From positions 868,001 to 932,000 of the forward strand of contig OZ271855.1 in assembly GCA_965601955.1 (NCBI GenBank): a stretch of DNA of 64,000 nt, written 5' to 3'. The notes beneath the pieces are model-generated. The model was not told the origin of the DNA. It was given only the letters and a program-made list of their open reading frames with translations, and searched no databases. Below are positions 53,144 to 60,474 of this stretch, in pieces. The number at the start of each line of letters is the position of its first letter. Positions within the stretch are counted from its first letter, which is position 1. Made by a program: the position numbers and the translations under genes. This DNA comes from RHLJ01 sp965601955 (lineage in GTDB: Bacteria > Bacteroidota > Rhodothermia > Balneolales > Balneolaceae).

Positions 53144-53619
53144 CTATTGCTCTGGGCTCAAATCTTAATGATCCACTTCGGCAGCTAGTTATAGCTAAAA
53201 AATTTTTGGTGTCGCTTTCTGATTCTCCGATAAGTTATTCTTCAATTTATCGATCTGAGCCCATTGGCCCATCCGATACTGATTTTTTAAATGCGGCAAT
53301 AACTATCTACACAGAACTGTCTCCGGAAGAACTTTTTAAACGTTTGAAAGGGCAGGAAAAAGAACAAGGCAGGCCATCCAGATATCCTAAATGGACGGCG
53401 AGAACCATAGATCTTGACATTATTGCGTATGACAACTTGGTGCTTCAAACAGATACTCTTATCATCCCACACAAGGAGTACGGTCAGCGTTTATTTGTTC
53501 TTCTTCCTTTACAGGAAGTAATTCCGGAATGGTCTGATCCGATAACCCAACAAGCAATCGCAGATTTGATTAAAAATGCCCCAAAAATGAGAATCACTAA
53601 AACTGAGCTAAGCTGGTAA
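53131..53619 (+). CDS. folK: 6-hydroxymethyl-7,8-dihydropterin pyrophosphokinase
   Basis: 162 aa. It transfers pyrophosphate from ATP to the pterin, the step after FolB. Motifs are TIALGSNLNDPLRQL, SSIYRSEPIGPSDTDFLNAA, and EQGRPSRYPKWTARTIDLDI, which contains the metal-binding Asp pair region, followed by IPHKEYGQRLFVLLPLQEV. It overlaps folB by 13 bp and is followed by the deoxynucleoside kinase after 1 bp. Confidence 0.95.
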   Translation: MAKVTIALGSNLNDPLRQLVIAKKFLVSLSDSPISYSSIYRSEPIGPSDTDFLNAAITIYTELSPEELFKRLKGQEKEQGRPSRYPKWTARTIDLDIIAYDNLVLQTDTLIIPHKEYGQRLFVLLPLQEVIPEWSDPITQQAIADLIKNAPKMRITKTELSW

Positions 53620-53620
53620 G

Positions 53621-54262
53621 ATGTCGAATTCGCTAGATTTTATTACCGTTGAAGGGGTTATTGGTGCCGGGAAAACATCACTAGCAAGACTTCTAGCTGA
53701 GCGCAGGCAGGCGCGATTGGTATTGGAAGAATTTGAGGACAATCCATTCCTTCCAAAGTTCTATGAAGATAGAGAACGGTATGCCTTCCAAACACAATTA
53801 GCTTTTTTAGCAAGCCGCTTTAAGCAGCAGCAGAACATGATGGCTCAGGACCTATTTCACCAGATTACCATATCGGACTATATTTTTGAGAAAGATCGAA
53901 TTTTTGCCCGCCTGAATTTGCAGGAGGATGAGCTTGCACTCTATGATTCTATCTTCAATATCATGACCGGGATTGCTGCACAACCAAACCTGATTGTATT
54001 CATTCAATCCTCGGTAGATCGGTTGATGGAGAACATCAAAAAAAGGGGGCGAGAGTACGAACAGCATATTACCCCGGACTATTTGCGAGATTTAAATAAT
54101 GCTTACAATCACTTTTTTTATCATTTCAATAAGACACCGGTTATCTTTATAAATACAACCGAGATAGATTTTGTAAACAATGAGGAGCATTTGGCGTACA
54201 TCGAGGAGCAAATTTTCGAACGGCCTATACGTTCAAACATGCACATTCATATTGCACCCTGA
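53621..54262 (+). CDS. Deoxynucleoside kinase
   Basis: 213 aa of the deoxyadenosine/deoxyguanosine kinase family (dAK/dGK/TK2-like). P-loop VEGVIGAGKTSLARLL (residues 11-26), the catalytic Glu-containing LVLEEFEDNPFLPKFYEDRE, the substrate-binding FQTQLAFLASRFKQQQ, the ISDYIFEKDRIFARL (ERS-like) region and the LID KKRGREYEQHITPDYL are all visible. It salvages deoxynucleosides to 5'-monophosphates. It follows folK by 1 bp in the dnaA-fol operon. Confidence 0.92.
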   Translation: MSNSLDFITVEGVIGAGKTSLARLLAERRQARLVLEEFEDNPFLPKFYEDRERYAFQTQLAFLASRFKQQQNMMAQDLFHQITISDYIFEKDRIFARLNLQEDELALYDSIFNIMTGIAAQPNLIVFIQSSVDRLMENIKKRGREYEQHITPDYLRDLNNAYNHFFYHFNKTPVIFINTTEIDFVNNEEHLAYIEEQIFERPIRSNMHIHIAP

Positions 54263-54264
54263 TT

Positions 54265-54456
54265 ATGCTTTTTAAATTTCTTTTTTTTATGGCGCTTTTT
54301 TTTGTCCTGTTGAGATATATAGGGCGAATGTTCTTACCTTCCTCCGCGCAAAGGCAAAGGTTTAATCCTTTCGAACAAAACAATAGAAGAAAGGGAAACC
54401 GCTTCGATCAAATTGAAGAAGCCGAATACGAAGACCTATCCGATAAAAAGAAATAA
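54265..54456 (+). CDS. Small DUF4834-type membrane protein
   Basis: 63 aa. One N-terminal transmembrane helix (MLFKFLFFMALFFVLLRYIG) is followed by a charged tail that ends EEAEYEDLSDKKK, the pattern of DUF4834 proteins in Bacteroidota. It starts 2 bp after the kinase stop and 3 bp before the TPR gene. The function is unknown. Confidence 0.75.
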   Translation: MLFKFLFFMALFFVLLRYIGRMFLPSSAQRQRFNPFEQNNRRKGNRFDQIEEAEYEDLSDKKK

Positions 54457-54459
54457 TCC

Positions 54460-55005
54460 ATGAATTTTGAAGAGAAACTAAACCGTGGTTTCGAGCTTTT
54501 ACAAGACAAAGACATTGATCACAGTTTAGATATAGCCAGGGAACTACAGCAGGAGAACCCTGATGCACATGAAGCTTATTACCTGGAAGCATTAATTATG
54601 CAACAACTCAACCAGTTCGAGCTAAGCCTTACTGCTATTGAAAAGGCAATGGAATTGAGTGACGATAATGCTGCCTATTTTAACTTGAGGGGAAACCTCT
54701 TCCTCCAAAAAGAAGAGCTCAAAAAAGCGGAATCAGATTTTGATAAAGCAATTGAGCTTTCTGATTCTTCCTCAGCACATAGAAATAAGGTAATGGTCAT
54801 GCTGATGACCGACCGTGGCCAGGAAGCCATTCCTTATCTCATTGGAAGAATTAAGGCGAATCCCCAGGATGCTGAGAACTGGATTTTGATGGGAGATATG
54901 ATCAAAAGAGGTGGACAGGCCGATAAAGCCAGAACCTATTATGAGCAGGCACTCACCATTGATCCTGATAACGATTATGCCAGAAGGCAGTTAGAGGATA
55001 TCTAG
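54460..55005 (+). CDS. TPR-repeat protein, cytosolic
   Basis: 181 aa without signal peptide. At least four tetratricopeptide units are visible: LDIARELQQENPDAHEAYYL, LSLTAIEKAMELSDDNAAYF, AESDFDKAIELSDSSSAHRN and ADKARTYYEQALTIDPDNDY. It is the last gene of the operon starting at dnaA and is a protein-interaction scaffold of unknown partner. Confidence 0.88.
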   Translation: MNFEEKLNRGFELLQDKDIDHSLDIARELQQENPDAHEAYYLEALIMQQLNQFELSLTAIEKAMELSDDNAAYFNLRGNLFLQKEELKKAESDFDKAIELSDSSSAHRNKVMVMLMTDRGQEAIPYLIGRIKANPQDAENWILMGDMIKRGGQADKARTYYEQALTIDPDNDYARRQLEDI

Positions 55006-55089
55006 GCTAAAACTTTAGTTGGCGGCAGTTCGTCTTAAGCATGTATTCGCCAATACCTGAAATTACCTTCAAGAGAGGTAATACCGTTT

Positions 55090-55118
55090 AATCCCGCACA
55101 TATTTATTGTGCGGGATT
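55090..55118 (+). terminator. Terminator hairpin after the dnaA-operon TPR gene
   Basis: AATCCCGCACA (55090-55100) and TGTGCGGGATT (55108-55118) pair fully around a 7-nt loop. The T-run is short (GAATTTT). Confidence 0.75.
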
Positions 55119-55148
55119 GAATTTTGGAACTAAAAAAGGCTATCTTTG
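55117..55148 (+). promoter_or_regulatory. Promoter of tRNA-Leu
   Basis: TATCTTTG (55141-55148) is a perfect TAnnTTTG -7 box with TTG at 55117-55119, 21 bp upstream, the same geometry as the tRNA-Pro promoter. The transcript would begin near 55155 and carry the defective tRNA-Leu 5' copy (55159-55201) in its leader before the intact tRNA at 55218. Confidence 0.75.
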
Positions 55149-55158
55149 TCGCCCTTTC

Positions 55159-55201
55159 TGCTCATGTGGCGGAACCTGTCTGCCGACAGGCAGGTTGGTA
55201 G
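55159..55201 (+). repeat. Orphan tRNA-Leu 5' end split by a palindrome
   Basis: GCTCATGTGGCGGAA followed by TTGGTAG repeats tRNA-Leu nucleotides 1-22 with one mismatch. Between nucleotides 15 and 16 sits the 20-bp hairpin CCTGTCTG-CCGA-CAGGCAGG (55175-55194). This second, non-functional 5' copy lies 16 bp before the intact gene. Confidence 0.85.
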
Positions 55202-55217
55202 TCACGAGTAACGAAAT

Positions 55218-55301
55218 GCTCACGTGGCGGAATTGGTAGACGCGCACGCTTGAGGGGCGTGTGACCTAACGGTCGTGATGGTTCGACTCCATTCGTGAGC
55301 A
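55218..55301 (+). tRNA. tRNA-Leu (anticodon GAG)
   Basis: Complete class-II tRNA with a variable arm. The acceptor arms are GCTCACG/CGTGAGC, the anticodon stem CACGC/GCGTG encloses TTGAGGG (anticodon GAG), the variable arm is TGACC..GGTCG, and the T-arm is GATGG-TTCGACT-CCATT. The discriminator is A. CCA is not encoded. Fragments of both of its ends are repeated on either side. Confidence 0.97.
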
Positions 55302-55310
55302 CTATTTTAA

Positions 55311-55345
55311 AAACCTGGTTTCATTTTTTGGAGTCAGGTTTTTTT
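55311..55345 (+). terminator. Probable terminator between tRNA-Leu and GIY-YIG gene B
   Basis: AAACCTG (55311-55317) pairs with CAGGTTT (55335-55341) around a 17-nt loop, and the T-run continues to 55345. The long loop makes it weaker than the terminator at 55663, so some read-through into the GIY-YIG gene is likely. Confidence 0.55.
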
Positions 55346-55353
55346 ATTTCAAG

Positions 55354-55599
55354 ATGTTTGAAGTGTATGCGATATCAAGTCTGAAGAGGAAGTATACTTA
55401 TATAGGGATGAGCTCCCAGCTAGAACAAAGACTAGCGAGGCACAACAAGGGGCACAATAAGACAACAAAACCGTATGCTCCTTTCAAGCTGATTTATACT
55501 AAAGCGTTTCAATCCAGGGTTGAGGCACGAAAACATGAAAAGTACTTGAAATCTGGGATAGGTAGAGAGTTCTTGAAGGAAATAGATGAAAGAATGTGA
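55354..55599 (+). CDS. GIY-YIG nuclease family protein (cassette B)
   Basis: 81 aa, a bare GIY-YIG domain. The motifs are YAISSLKRKYTYIGMSS (the GIY-YIG pair reads YAI...YIG), QLEQRLARHNKGHNK (catalytic Arg) and RVEARKHEKYLKSGIGREFL (Glu or Lys-rich helix). It is only distantly similar to the protein at 2262-2501. The TGA stop (55597-55599) lies inside the copied tRNA-Leu sequence, so the last codon and stop come from the repeat. Expression probably depends on read-through from the tRNA-Leu promoter. Confidence 0.88.
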   Translation: MFEVYAISSLKRKYTYIGMSSQLEQRLARHNKGHNKTTKPYAPFKLIYTKAFQSRVEARKHEKYLKSGIGREFLKEIDERM

Positions 55600-55656
55600 C
55601 CTAACGGTCGTGATGGCCTGCCTGCCGCAGGCAGGTTCGACTCCATTCGTGAGCAC
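55595..55656 (+). repeat. Orphan tRNA-Leu 3' end split by a palindrome
   Basis: 55595-55616 equals 55260-55281, and 55636-55656 equals 55282-55302, both exactly. Between them, at the junction of the T-stem and T-loop, sits the 19-bp perfect hairpin CCTGCCTGC-C-GCAGGCAGG (55617-55635), a variant of the palindrome in the 5' fragment. Weak similarity continues about 12 bp further. Confidence 0.93.
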
Positions 55657-55662
55657 ATTTTT

Positions 55663-55697
55663 AAAAGCCCATTTCAGTTTTGAAATGGGCTTTTTTG
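55663..55697 (+). terminator. Strong rho-independent terminator beyond cassette B
   Basis: AAAAGCCCATTTCA (55663-55676) and TGAAATGGGCTTTT (55681-55694) pair fully with a GTTT loop, and Ts follow. It was probably the original terminator of tRNA-Leu before the cassette arrived. Confidence 0.93.
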
Positions 55698-56740
55698 TTT
55701 TATACTCGGAAAACTCATTTTTTAAAGAAACTTTGTTCAAAGAACTGAAAGCAGCAGATATCATCCCCCCCGTTATTTTAACGGGCTTATTTCCTTTGAT
55801 AGCTTTAGTCAGTAATGCAGATGAATGGGTACAACTTTCTGGAATTGAACAAATCATCCGCTGGGTCGTGATGTCTTCCTTTTTAATGGTCATTTGGTTT
55901 TCAAACCTGTTTCTCAGGAGAAATTCATCAAAGTCACGATTCTATATAAAGGCACTCTTGATGAATGCGGTACTTATTTTTGGATTCTCGTTTATTACAA
56001 CACAATATTTCTCAACACTAGTTGATGTTGGGAATACGGTTAATGATCCGCCTGTGCTAACCTTCATAAGGCCAGGAATAGCTGCAGGTCTAATATTAAT
56101 TTTTCAATTTACGCTACAAGCCTCAAAAGAGAATGCCCGGTTGAAGAATGAGAATCTTGCCCTTCAAGCAGAAAATTATAAAGCAGAGCTGGAACAACTT
56201 CGAAAACAAGTAAATCCCCATTTTCTCTTTAACAGCCTTAGCACATTGAGAACAATCATAAGAGATCAAAAGAGTTCAGAAAAAGCAGAACAATTTGTGT
56301 TGAGCTTGTCGGATGTATATCGCCAAATACTACAAACTAAAGAATCAGATAGCATTACTCTGAATGAAGAGCTGGAGTTTCTCTCTTCCTATATCTATCT
56401 CCTGGAAATTCGTTTCGGAGAATCCATTTCTATTGAAATCGATATTAAGGAAAACTCAAAACACTTCTCTCTTCCTGCTTTTGGCTTACAGCTTTTGGTT
56501 GAGAATTGTATCAAACATAATGTGGTTTCGGCTGATGAACCTCTTCAAATCCGCATATACCAAGATTCAGAAGAGTCAGTGACCGTATCTAATACATTCA
56601 ACCCGAAGCGTTCTACTACCGAATCTCTGGGTACCGGCCTCTCTAACCTGGAAAAAAGATATGAGCTGATCGGAATGAAAGATGGTGTTGCGGTCCATAA
56701 TGATGATAATACCTACTCCGTAACCCTGAAATTATTCTAG
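55685..56740 (+). CDS. LytS-family sensor histidine kinase of the efflux locus
   Basis: About 351 aa. Four hydrophobic segments lie in the first 160 residues. A coiled coil (ENARLKNENLALQAENYKAE) leads to the kinase core with VNPHFLFNSLSTLRTI (phosphoacceptor His), QLLVENCIKHNVV (N-box) and STTESLGTGLSNLEKRYELI (G-box). The start is uncertain: the ATG at 55685 lies inside the terminator hairpin, the frame opens at 55586 within the tRNA copy, and the TTG at 55733 gives a start after the terminator and may be the real one. It is followed by its LytTR regulator after 1 bp. Confidence 0.88.
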   Translation: MGFFVLYSENSFFKETLFKELKAADIIPPVILTGLFPLIALVSNADEWVQLSGIEQIIRWVVMSSFLMVIWFSNLFLRRNSSKSRFYIKALLMNAVLIFGFSFITTQYFSTLVDVGNTVNDPPVLTFIRPGIAAGLILIFQFTLQASKENARLKNENLALQAENYKAELEQLRKQVNPHFLFNSLSTLRTIIRDQKSSEKAEQFVLSLSDVYRQILQTKESDSITLNEELEFLSSYIYLLEIRFGESISIEIDIKENSKHFSLPAFGLQLLVENCIKHNVVSADEPLQIRIYQDSEESVTVSNTFNPKRSTTESLGTGLSNLEKRYELIGMKDGVAVHNDDNTYSVTLKLF

Positions 56741-56741
56741 A

Positions 56742-57485
56742 ATGAACGTTCTTATAATTGAAGATGAGCTACATACAGCTGGCCTACTCAAAGAATTTAT
56801 TGAGAGTAAACCGGATTACCAGGTTGTAAATATCTGTGACAGCGTTTCATCTTCAGTTAATTATCTAAGGAATTTTTCTTCGAATCTTGACCTGATCTTT
56901 ATGGATGTTCAACTGGCTGATGGGGAAAGCTTTGAGATTTTTTCGGAGATAGAATTTCAGATCCCGGTGGTTTTTTGTACTGCCTTTGATGAATATATCC
57001 TGAAAGCCTTTAAGAATAACGGTATCGATTACATACTTAAGCCAGTAAAGGAGACGGACGTACAAAATGCCCTGCTGAAAATGGAGAGTTTAAAGAAATC
57101 TCTATCCAACGAGCCTGTTCCTAAAGCCTCTCAAGTGTTACCGCAGACCATACTGGTAAGGAAAATGGAGAAGATGATACCCATCGACATTTCAAAGATT
57201 GGTTTTCTTCATTTATATAATGAGACCCTAAATTTGTACAGCTTGGTTGGCGAGAAGTTTACGTTGTTCAAAACGATGGATGAGATGGCATCCAAATTAG
57301 ACCAGCATCAATTCTATAGGATTAACCGCCAAATGATTGTCAACAGGCAGGCCATTAAAGACATTGAGCCTTATTTCAATAGAAAAGTAATCGTGAACTT
57401 TGAGTTTCCTACTCCTAAAAAGGCTATCGTTAGCCGCTTAAAAGTCTCCGCTTTTATGGATTGGCTGGAGCATCCCAACCCATAA
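56742..57485 (+). CDS. LytTR-family response regulator of the efflux locus
   Basis: 247 aa. Receiver domain with Glu/Asp (IIEDELHTAG), phosphoacceptor Asp55 (LIFMDVQLADGES), VVFCTAFDEYILKAFK and DYILKPVKETD (Lys). The LytTR domain (about 140-245) has SKIGFLHLYNETLNLYSLVG and HQFYRINRQMIVNRQAIKDI, with Asn in place of His in the usual FxRxHRS motif. It is followed by a 21-bp-spaced direct repeat and the efflux operon, the likely target. Confidence 0.92.
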   Translation: MNVLIIEDELHTAGLLKEFIESKPDYQVVNICDSVSSSVNYLRNFSSNLDLIFMDVQLADGESFEIFSEIEFQIPVVFCTAFDEYILKAFKNNGIDYILKPVKETDVQNALLKMESLKKSLSNEPVPKASQVLPQTILVRKMEKMIPIDISKIGFLHLYNETLNLYSLVGEKFTLFKTMDEMASKLDQHQFYRINRQMIVNRQAIKDIEPYFNRKVIVNFEFPTPKKAIVSRLKVSAFMDWLEHPNP

Positions 57486-57517
57486 TGTTCAATTCACCTT
57501 CCAAATTGTTCATTTCA
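57486..57517 (+). promoter_or_regulatory. Two direct repeats 21 bp apart, probable LytTR operator
   Basis: TGTTCAATTCA (57486-57496) and TGTTCATTTCA (57507-57517) differ at one base of eleven and are spaced exactly 21 bp. They begin right after the regulator's stop and lie 74 bp before the first efflux gene. Spacing and the GTT core agree with known LytTR sites; binding is inferred. Confidence 0.65.
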
Positions 57518-57590
57518 GTATAAAAGTCACTCAGTGTAATTGAGCTTAATCCGAAGTTTGCCTCGAACCAAACACAAAGAGGTAAAAACG

Positions 57591-58016
57591 ATGACTCAAT
57601 TATTATTCCTATTCGCCATACTTTTTAGCATTAATGCTTTTCCCGCGTCAGAAGATGGCGACCAAATTTTAGGAACCTGGGTAAACGAACAGCAAACAAC
57701 CCATATTGAAATCTACAAGCAAGATGGAAAGTACTATGGCAAGATAGTATGGATACCTAGCACTGTAGATCAGGATGGAAACCCAATAACAGATCGAAAA
57801 AATCCTGATAAGGCGCTTCGCGATCGCGAGCTATTAGGCATAGATATTTTGGAAGGTTTTGAATACAAAAAAGGGGAATGGAAAGACGGGACGCTTTATA
57901 GCCCACAAAATGGAAGAAAAGTTTCTCCAACTCTACAAATCACTTCTGATGACAAGCTGAATATCAAAGTGAAAAAGGGGCTAATCAGAAGAACTGTTAC
58001 CTGGACACGACTATGA
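57591..58016 (+). CDS. DUF2147 family secreted protein
   Basis: 141 aa. The ATG at 57591 has AGAGG upstream and begins a clean signal peptide (MTQLLFLFAILFSINAFPAS); the open frame to 57540 needs a TTG and is rejected. The domain matches DUF2147: ILGTWVNEQQTTHIEIYKQD, GKYYGKIVWI, RNPDKALRDRELLGIDILEG-like segment and VKKGLIRRTVTWTRL. It is a small lipocalin-like beta-barrel of unknown ligand. It overlaps the TolC-like gene by 4 bp, so it belongs to the efflux operon. Confidence 0.88.
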   Translation: MTQLLFLFAILFSINAFPASEDGDQILGTWVNEQQTTHIEIYKQDGKYYGKIVWIPSTVDQDGNPITDRKNPDKALRDRELLGIDILEGFEYKKGEWKDGTLYSPQNGRKVSPTLQITSDDKLNIKVKKGLIRRTVTWTRL

Positions 58017-59386
58017 AATTCATAAAGAGCTTCATACTAGCCCTTTTATTTGCCCTCTGTTCCTCAGTCTTAAATGCACAAGTGCCTGAAGAAGAAAGCG
58101 AGGCGCCTAAAATGGAAAATCAGATGCTTGAAGTAGGAAGTATTGATGATGCGATTGCGTATGCTATGGAATACAACCCTTCACTTGAAGTATATAAACT
58201 TCAAACACAGCTAACGGATCTCAATTATAAGCTTCAGAGGAACACTCGTTTTCCAACGATCACTTATAACTTTAGCAGCCAAAACACAACCAGCTTAGCA
58301 GTGACTCCGGTGCCCGGAGAGTTGTTCGGGCAACCTGGTGAAACTGTAGAGGCAGAGTTCGGTCAGCCTTATGCTTTTAACTCGGGTATTACTGTTCAAT
58401 CGAACAGGTTTGACTGGCAGAACAATTTAAAAACCAAGCTGGCAAAGAATGAAATTTCCATTCTCGAAGCGGAAGTGGATGAGTTCAGGCAGCAATTGGT
58501 GCAACAGGTTTCCTTGTATTACTACACTGCGTTAATAGCTAAGAAGGCGATCGAGATAAATGAAGAAAATATTTCTGTTTCAAATAAGATCATTGACCTA
58601 ACAGAACTTCGCTTACAGGAGGGCCTGGAAGATCAGTTCGGTGTCAACCAATCGAAAATGAATGCCAGTAATAGCAAAAAAACAAAGCTTTCTAATGAAG
58701 CTTTATATGCTGAATGTATCACGCAGCTTAAAAACCTGTTTGGATTATCCTATTTAACAGAACTTAACCTGACTGAAATTCTTAGCTATGAATGGTCACA
58801 TTCCAATTTCTCAATCGACTCTCTCGATGTAGCAAGCAATAGAAGACTGGTTACGCTTAATCGCCAAATTGAAGGCTATAAACTTAATTTCAGAGTTCAA
58901 CGAGCAGCATATATTCCGTCAATTACAGCGACAAATTATACAGGAAAACAGTTGTATAGGGATGATTTTGGATTAGATATCGGAAAGGGAACCTGGGCTG
59001 ATTATAACTATACCTTATTAACGATTTCCTTCCCTCTTTTCACTGGCTTCAGTCGAAGCAACAATGTAAAGATTGCAAACAGACAACTATCTCTTGCTAA
59101 ACTTGACTACGAAACCGAACTGAGAAATACAGAGTTGAGCGACATGTTGCTAATAAGCGATTACAGACAGGGAATAGAGACCCTGGAGCAATCTCAAACT
59201 ACCTATGACCTTGCTAAAGAAAACCAGGATATCGCTTTTGCACGATACGAAGAGGGATTAATAACATTGGATCAGTATTTAAATGCAGTTGAAGACCGTC
59301 TTCAATCAGAGAACGCTTATCTGAACGACCTCTCCATATTGTACTCCCACTACTCAACCATAATCTCCAGAACCGAATTAAAATGA
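58013..59386 (+). CDS. TolC-family outer-membrane efflux protein
   Basis: 457 aa with a signal peptide (about 1-23). The TolC repeat pattern is visible: SIDDAIAYAMEYNPSLEVYK, long coiled-coil helices (ILEAEVDEFRQQLVQQVSLY, IDLTELRLQEGLEDQFGVNQ), strand segments, and in the second half YELAKENQDIAFARYEEGLI-like helix with GLITLDQYLNAVEDRL. It is the outer-membrane channel of the tripartite pump encoded by the next three genes. ATGA overlaps exist on both sides. Confidence 0.93.
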   Translation: MKFIKSFILALLFALCSSVLNAQVPEEESEAPKMENQMLEVGSIDDAIAYAMEYNPSLEVYKLQTQLTDLNYKLQRNTRFPTITYNFSSQNTTSLAVTPVPGELFGQPGETVEAEFGQPYAFNSGITVQSNRFDWQNNLKTKLAKNEISILEAEVDEFRQQLVQQVSLYYYTALIAKKAIEINEENISVSNKIIDLTELRLQEGLEDQFGVNQSKMNASNSKKTKLSNEALYAECITQLKNLFGLSYLTELNLTEILSYEWSHSNFSIDSLDVASNRRLVTLNRQIEGYKLNFRVQRAAYIPSITATNYTGKQLYRDDFGLDIGKGTWADYNYTLLTISFPLFTGFSRSNNVKIANRQLSLAKLDYETELRNTELSDMLLISDYRQGIETLEQSQTTYDLAKENQDIAFARYEEGLITLDQYLNAVEDRLQSENAYLNDLSILYSHYSTIISRTELK

Positions 59387-60474
59387 AATTCTCCATCAAA
59401 CATATAACCATTATTTGTGTTGCTTTTTTTGTGAGCAATTGCTCCGGGCAAGATGTAGTTCAGCCTGTTCGTACCGATATCGTTGATGCCGTTTTTGCAA
59501 GCGGCCAGATCACAACTGACAATGAATATCTGGTAACCTCAAATGCACAGGGCTATTTGATCAAAAGCTATGTAGATGAAGGCGATGTTGTTTCCGAAGG
59601 AACCCCTCTCTTCCATATCTCTAATGACAAACAAACCCCACAATTGCAAACGGCTATTGCCAATTATGAAGACGCCTATCGCCAGGCACAACCAAACTCA
59701 CCACAGCTAAGCCAGCTTCAGCTACAAATAGCGCAGGCCGAGCAACAGCTTGAGTTGGACAAGAAGAACTATGAGCGGTATTCCTCTTTATATGAGGCAA
59801 ATGCAGTTTCTACCTCTGAGCTGGAAAAGATGAAGCTTCAATACGAATTATCTCAGAATAACCTTAAAATTCAGGAGCAATCTTACAACGAGACAAATGC
59901 TATTCTGCAGTTGAATCTCGAAAACACAAAGCAACAGTTAAAACTACAAGAGGAAACAAGCAGTGATTTTGTAATTAATGCATCTACTTCCGGGCAGGTA
60001 CTAAATGTATATAACGAGATCGGTGATTTTGTAAATCTGGGTCAGCCCATCGCAAAGGTAGGTGGTGACAGTTATATCATTCAGCTCTATGTAGCTGAGG
60101 AAGACATTAAACTCATCCAGAAAGATCAGAGAGTGTTGGTAGCATTAAATACCGATTCTGATCAAACTCATGCTGCCTTTATCACAAAGATTCTTCCTGC
60201 TTTCTCGGTAGAGGAACAATCCTTTATTGTTGAGGCCCGGTTCGTAGATCAGGTAGAGTATGTTTATCCGGGAACTCAGCTTCAGGCAAATATCATCATT
60301 CAGGAGGTTGAGGATGCCCTGGTAATCCCAGCTACTTACCTCACCGAAAATGACCAGGTTCAACTTAGATCCGGGGAAAAAGTGTCTGTTCAAACCGGAA
60401 TTAAAACCCTGGAGTGGGTTGAAATTCTTTCCGGATTAGAAGCTTCAGATCAATTAACTCTTGCTAAGCGGTGA
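59383..60474 (+). CDS. HlyD-family periplasmic adaptor subunit, lipoprotein
   Basis: 363 aa. Lipobox FVSNC. Biotinyl-lipoyl halves ITTDNEYLVTSNAQGYLIKS with YVDEGDVVSEGTPLF, and VINASTSGQVLNVYNEIGDF with LGQPIAKV, flank a long coiled-coil hairpin (about 95-185). The beta-barrel and membrane-proximal domains follow (YVAEEDIKLIQKDQRVLVAL, VYPGTQLQANIIIQEVEDAL). It links the TolC-like channel to the MacB-type permease encoded downstream. Confidence 0.93.
   Translation: MKFSIKHITIICVAFFVSNCSGQDVVQPVRTDIVDAVFASGQITTDNEYLVTSNAQGYLIKSYVDEGDVVSEGTPLFHISNDKQTPQLQTAIANYEDAYRQAQPNSPQLSQLQLQIAQAEQQLELDKKNYERYSSLYEANAVSTSELEKMKLQYELSQNNLKIQEQSYNETNAILQLNLENTKQQLKLQEETSSDFVINASTSGQVLNVYNEIGDFVNLGQPIAKVGGDSYIIQLYVAEEDIKLIQKDQRVLVALNTDSDQTHAAFITKILPAFSVEEQSFIVEARFVDQVEYVYPGTQLQANIIIQEVEDALVIPATYLTENDQVQLRSGEKVSVQTGIKTLEWVEILSGLEASDQLTLAKR

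Larger units (their letters stand above)
55260..55656 (+). mobile_element. Putative GIY-YIG/tRNA cassette, locus B (tRNA-Leu)
   Basis: The last 43 bp of tRNA-Leu and the base after it (55260-55302) recur at 55595-55656, where they are split by a 19-bp palindrome. Between the copies are 292 bp of unique DNA (55303-55594) with a terminator-like hairpin and one GIY-YIG gene. Size, strand and gene position match the cassette at tRNA-Pro (297 bp unique, 51-bp repeats). No integrase is present. That it moved as a unit is an inference. Confidence 0.65.

Noticed and set aside
55586..55684. N-terminal extension of the efflux kinase through the tRNA copy
   Set aside because: It would translate the duplicated tRNA fragment, the palindrome and the terminator stem.
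55432..55893. 153-codon minus-strand frame opposite GIY-YIG gene B and the kinase start
   Set aside because: It overlaps a tRNA copy, a terminator and two better-supported genes; no recognisable domain.
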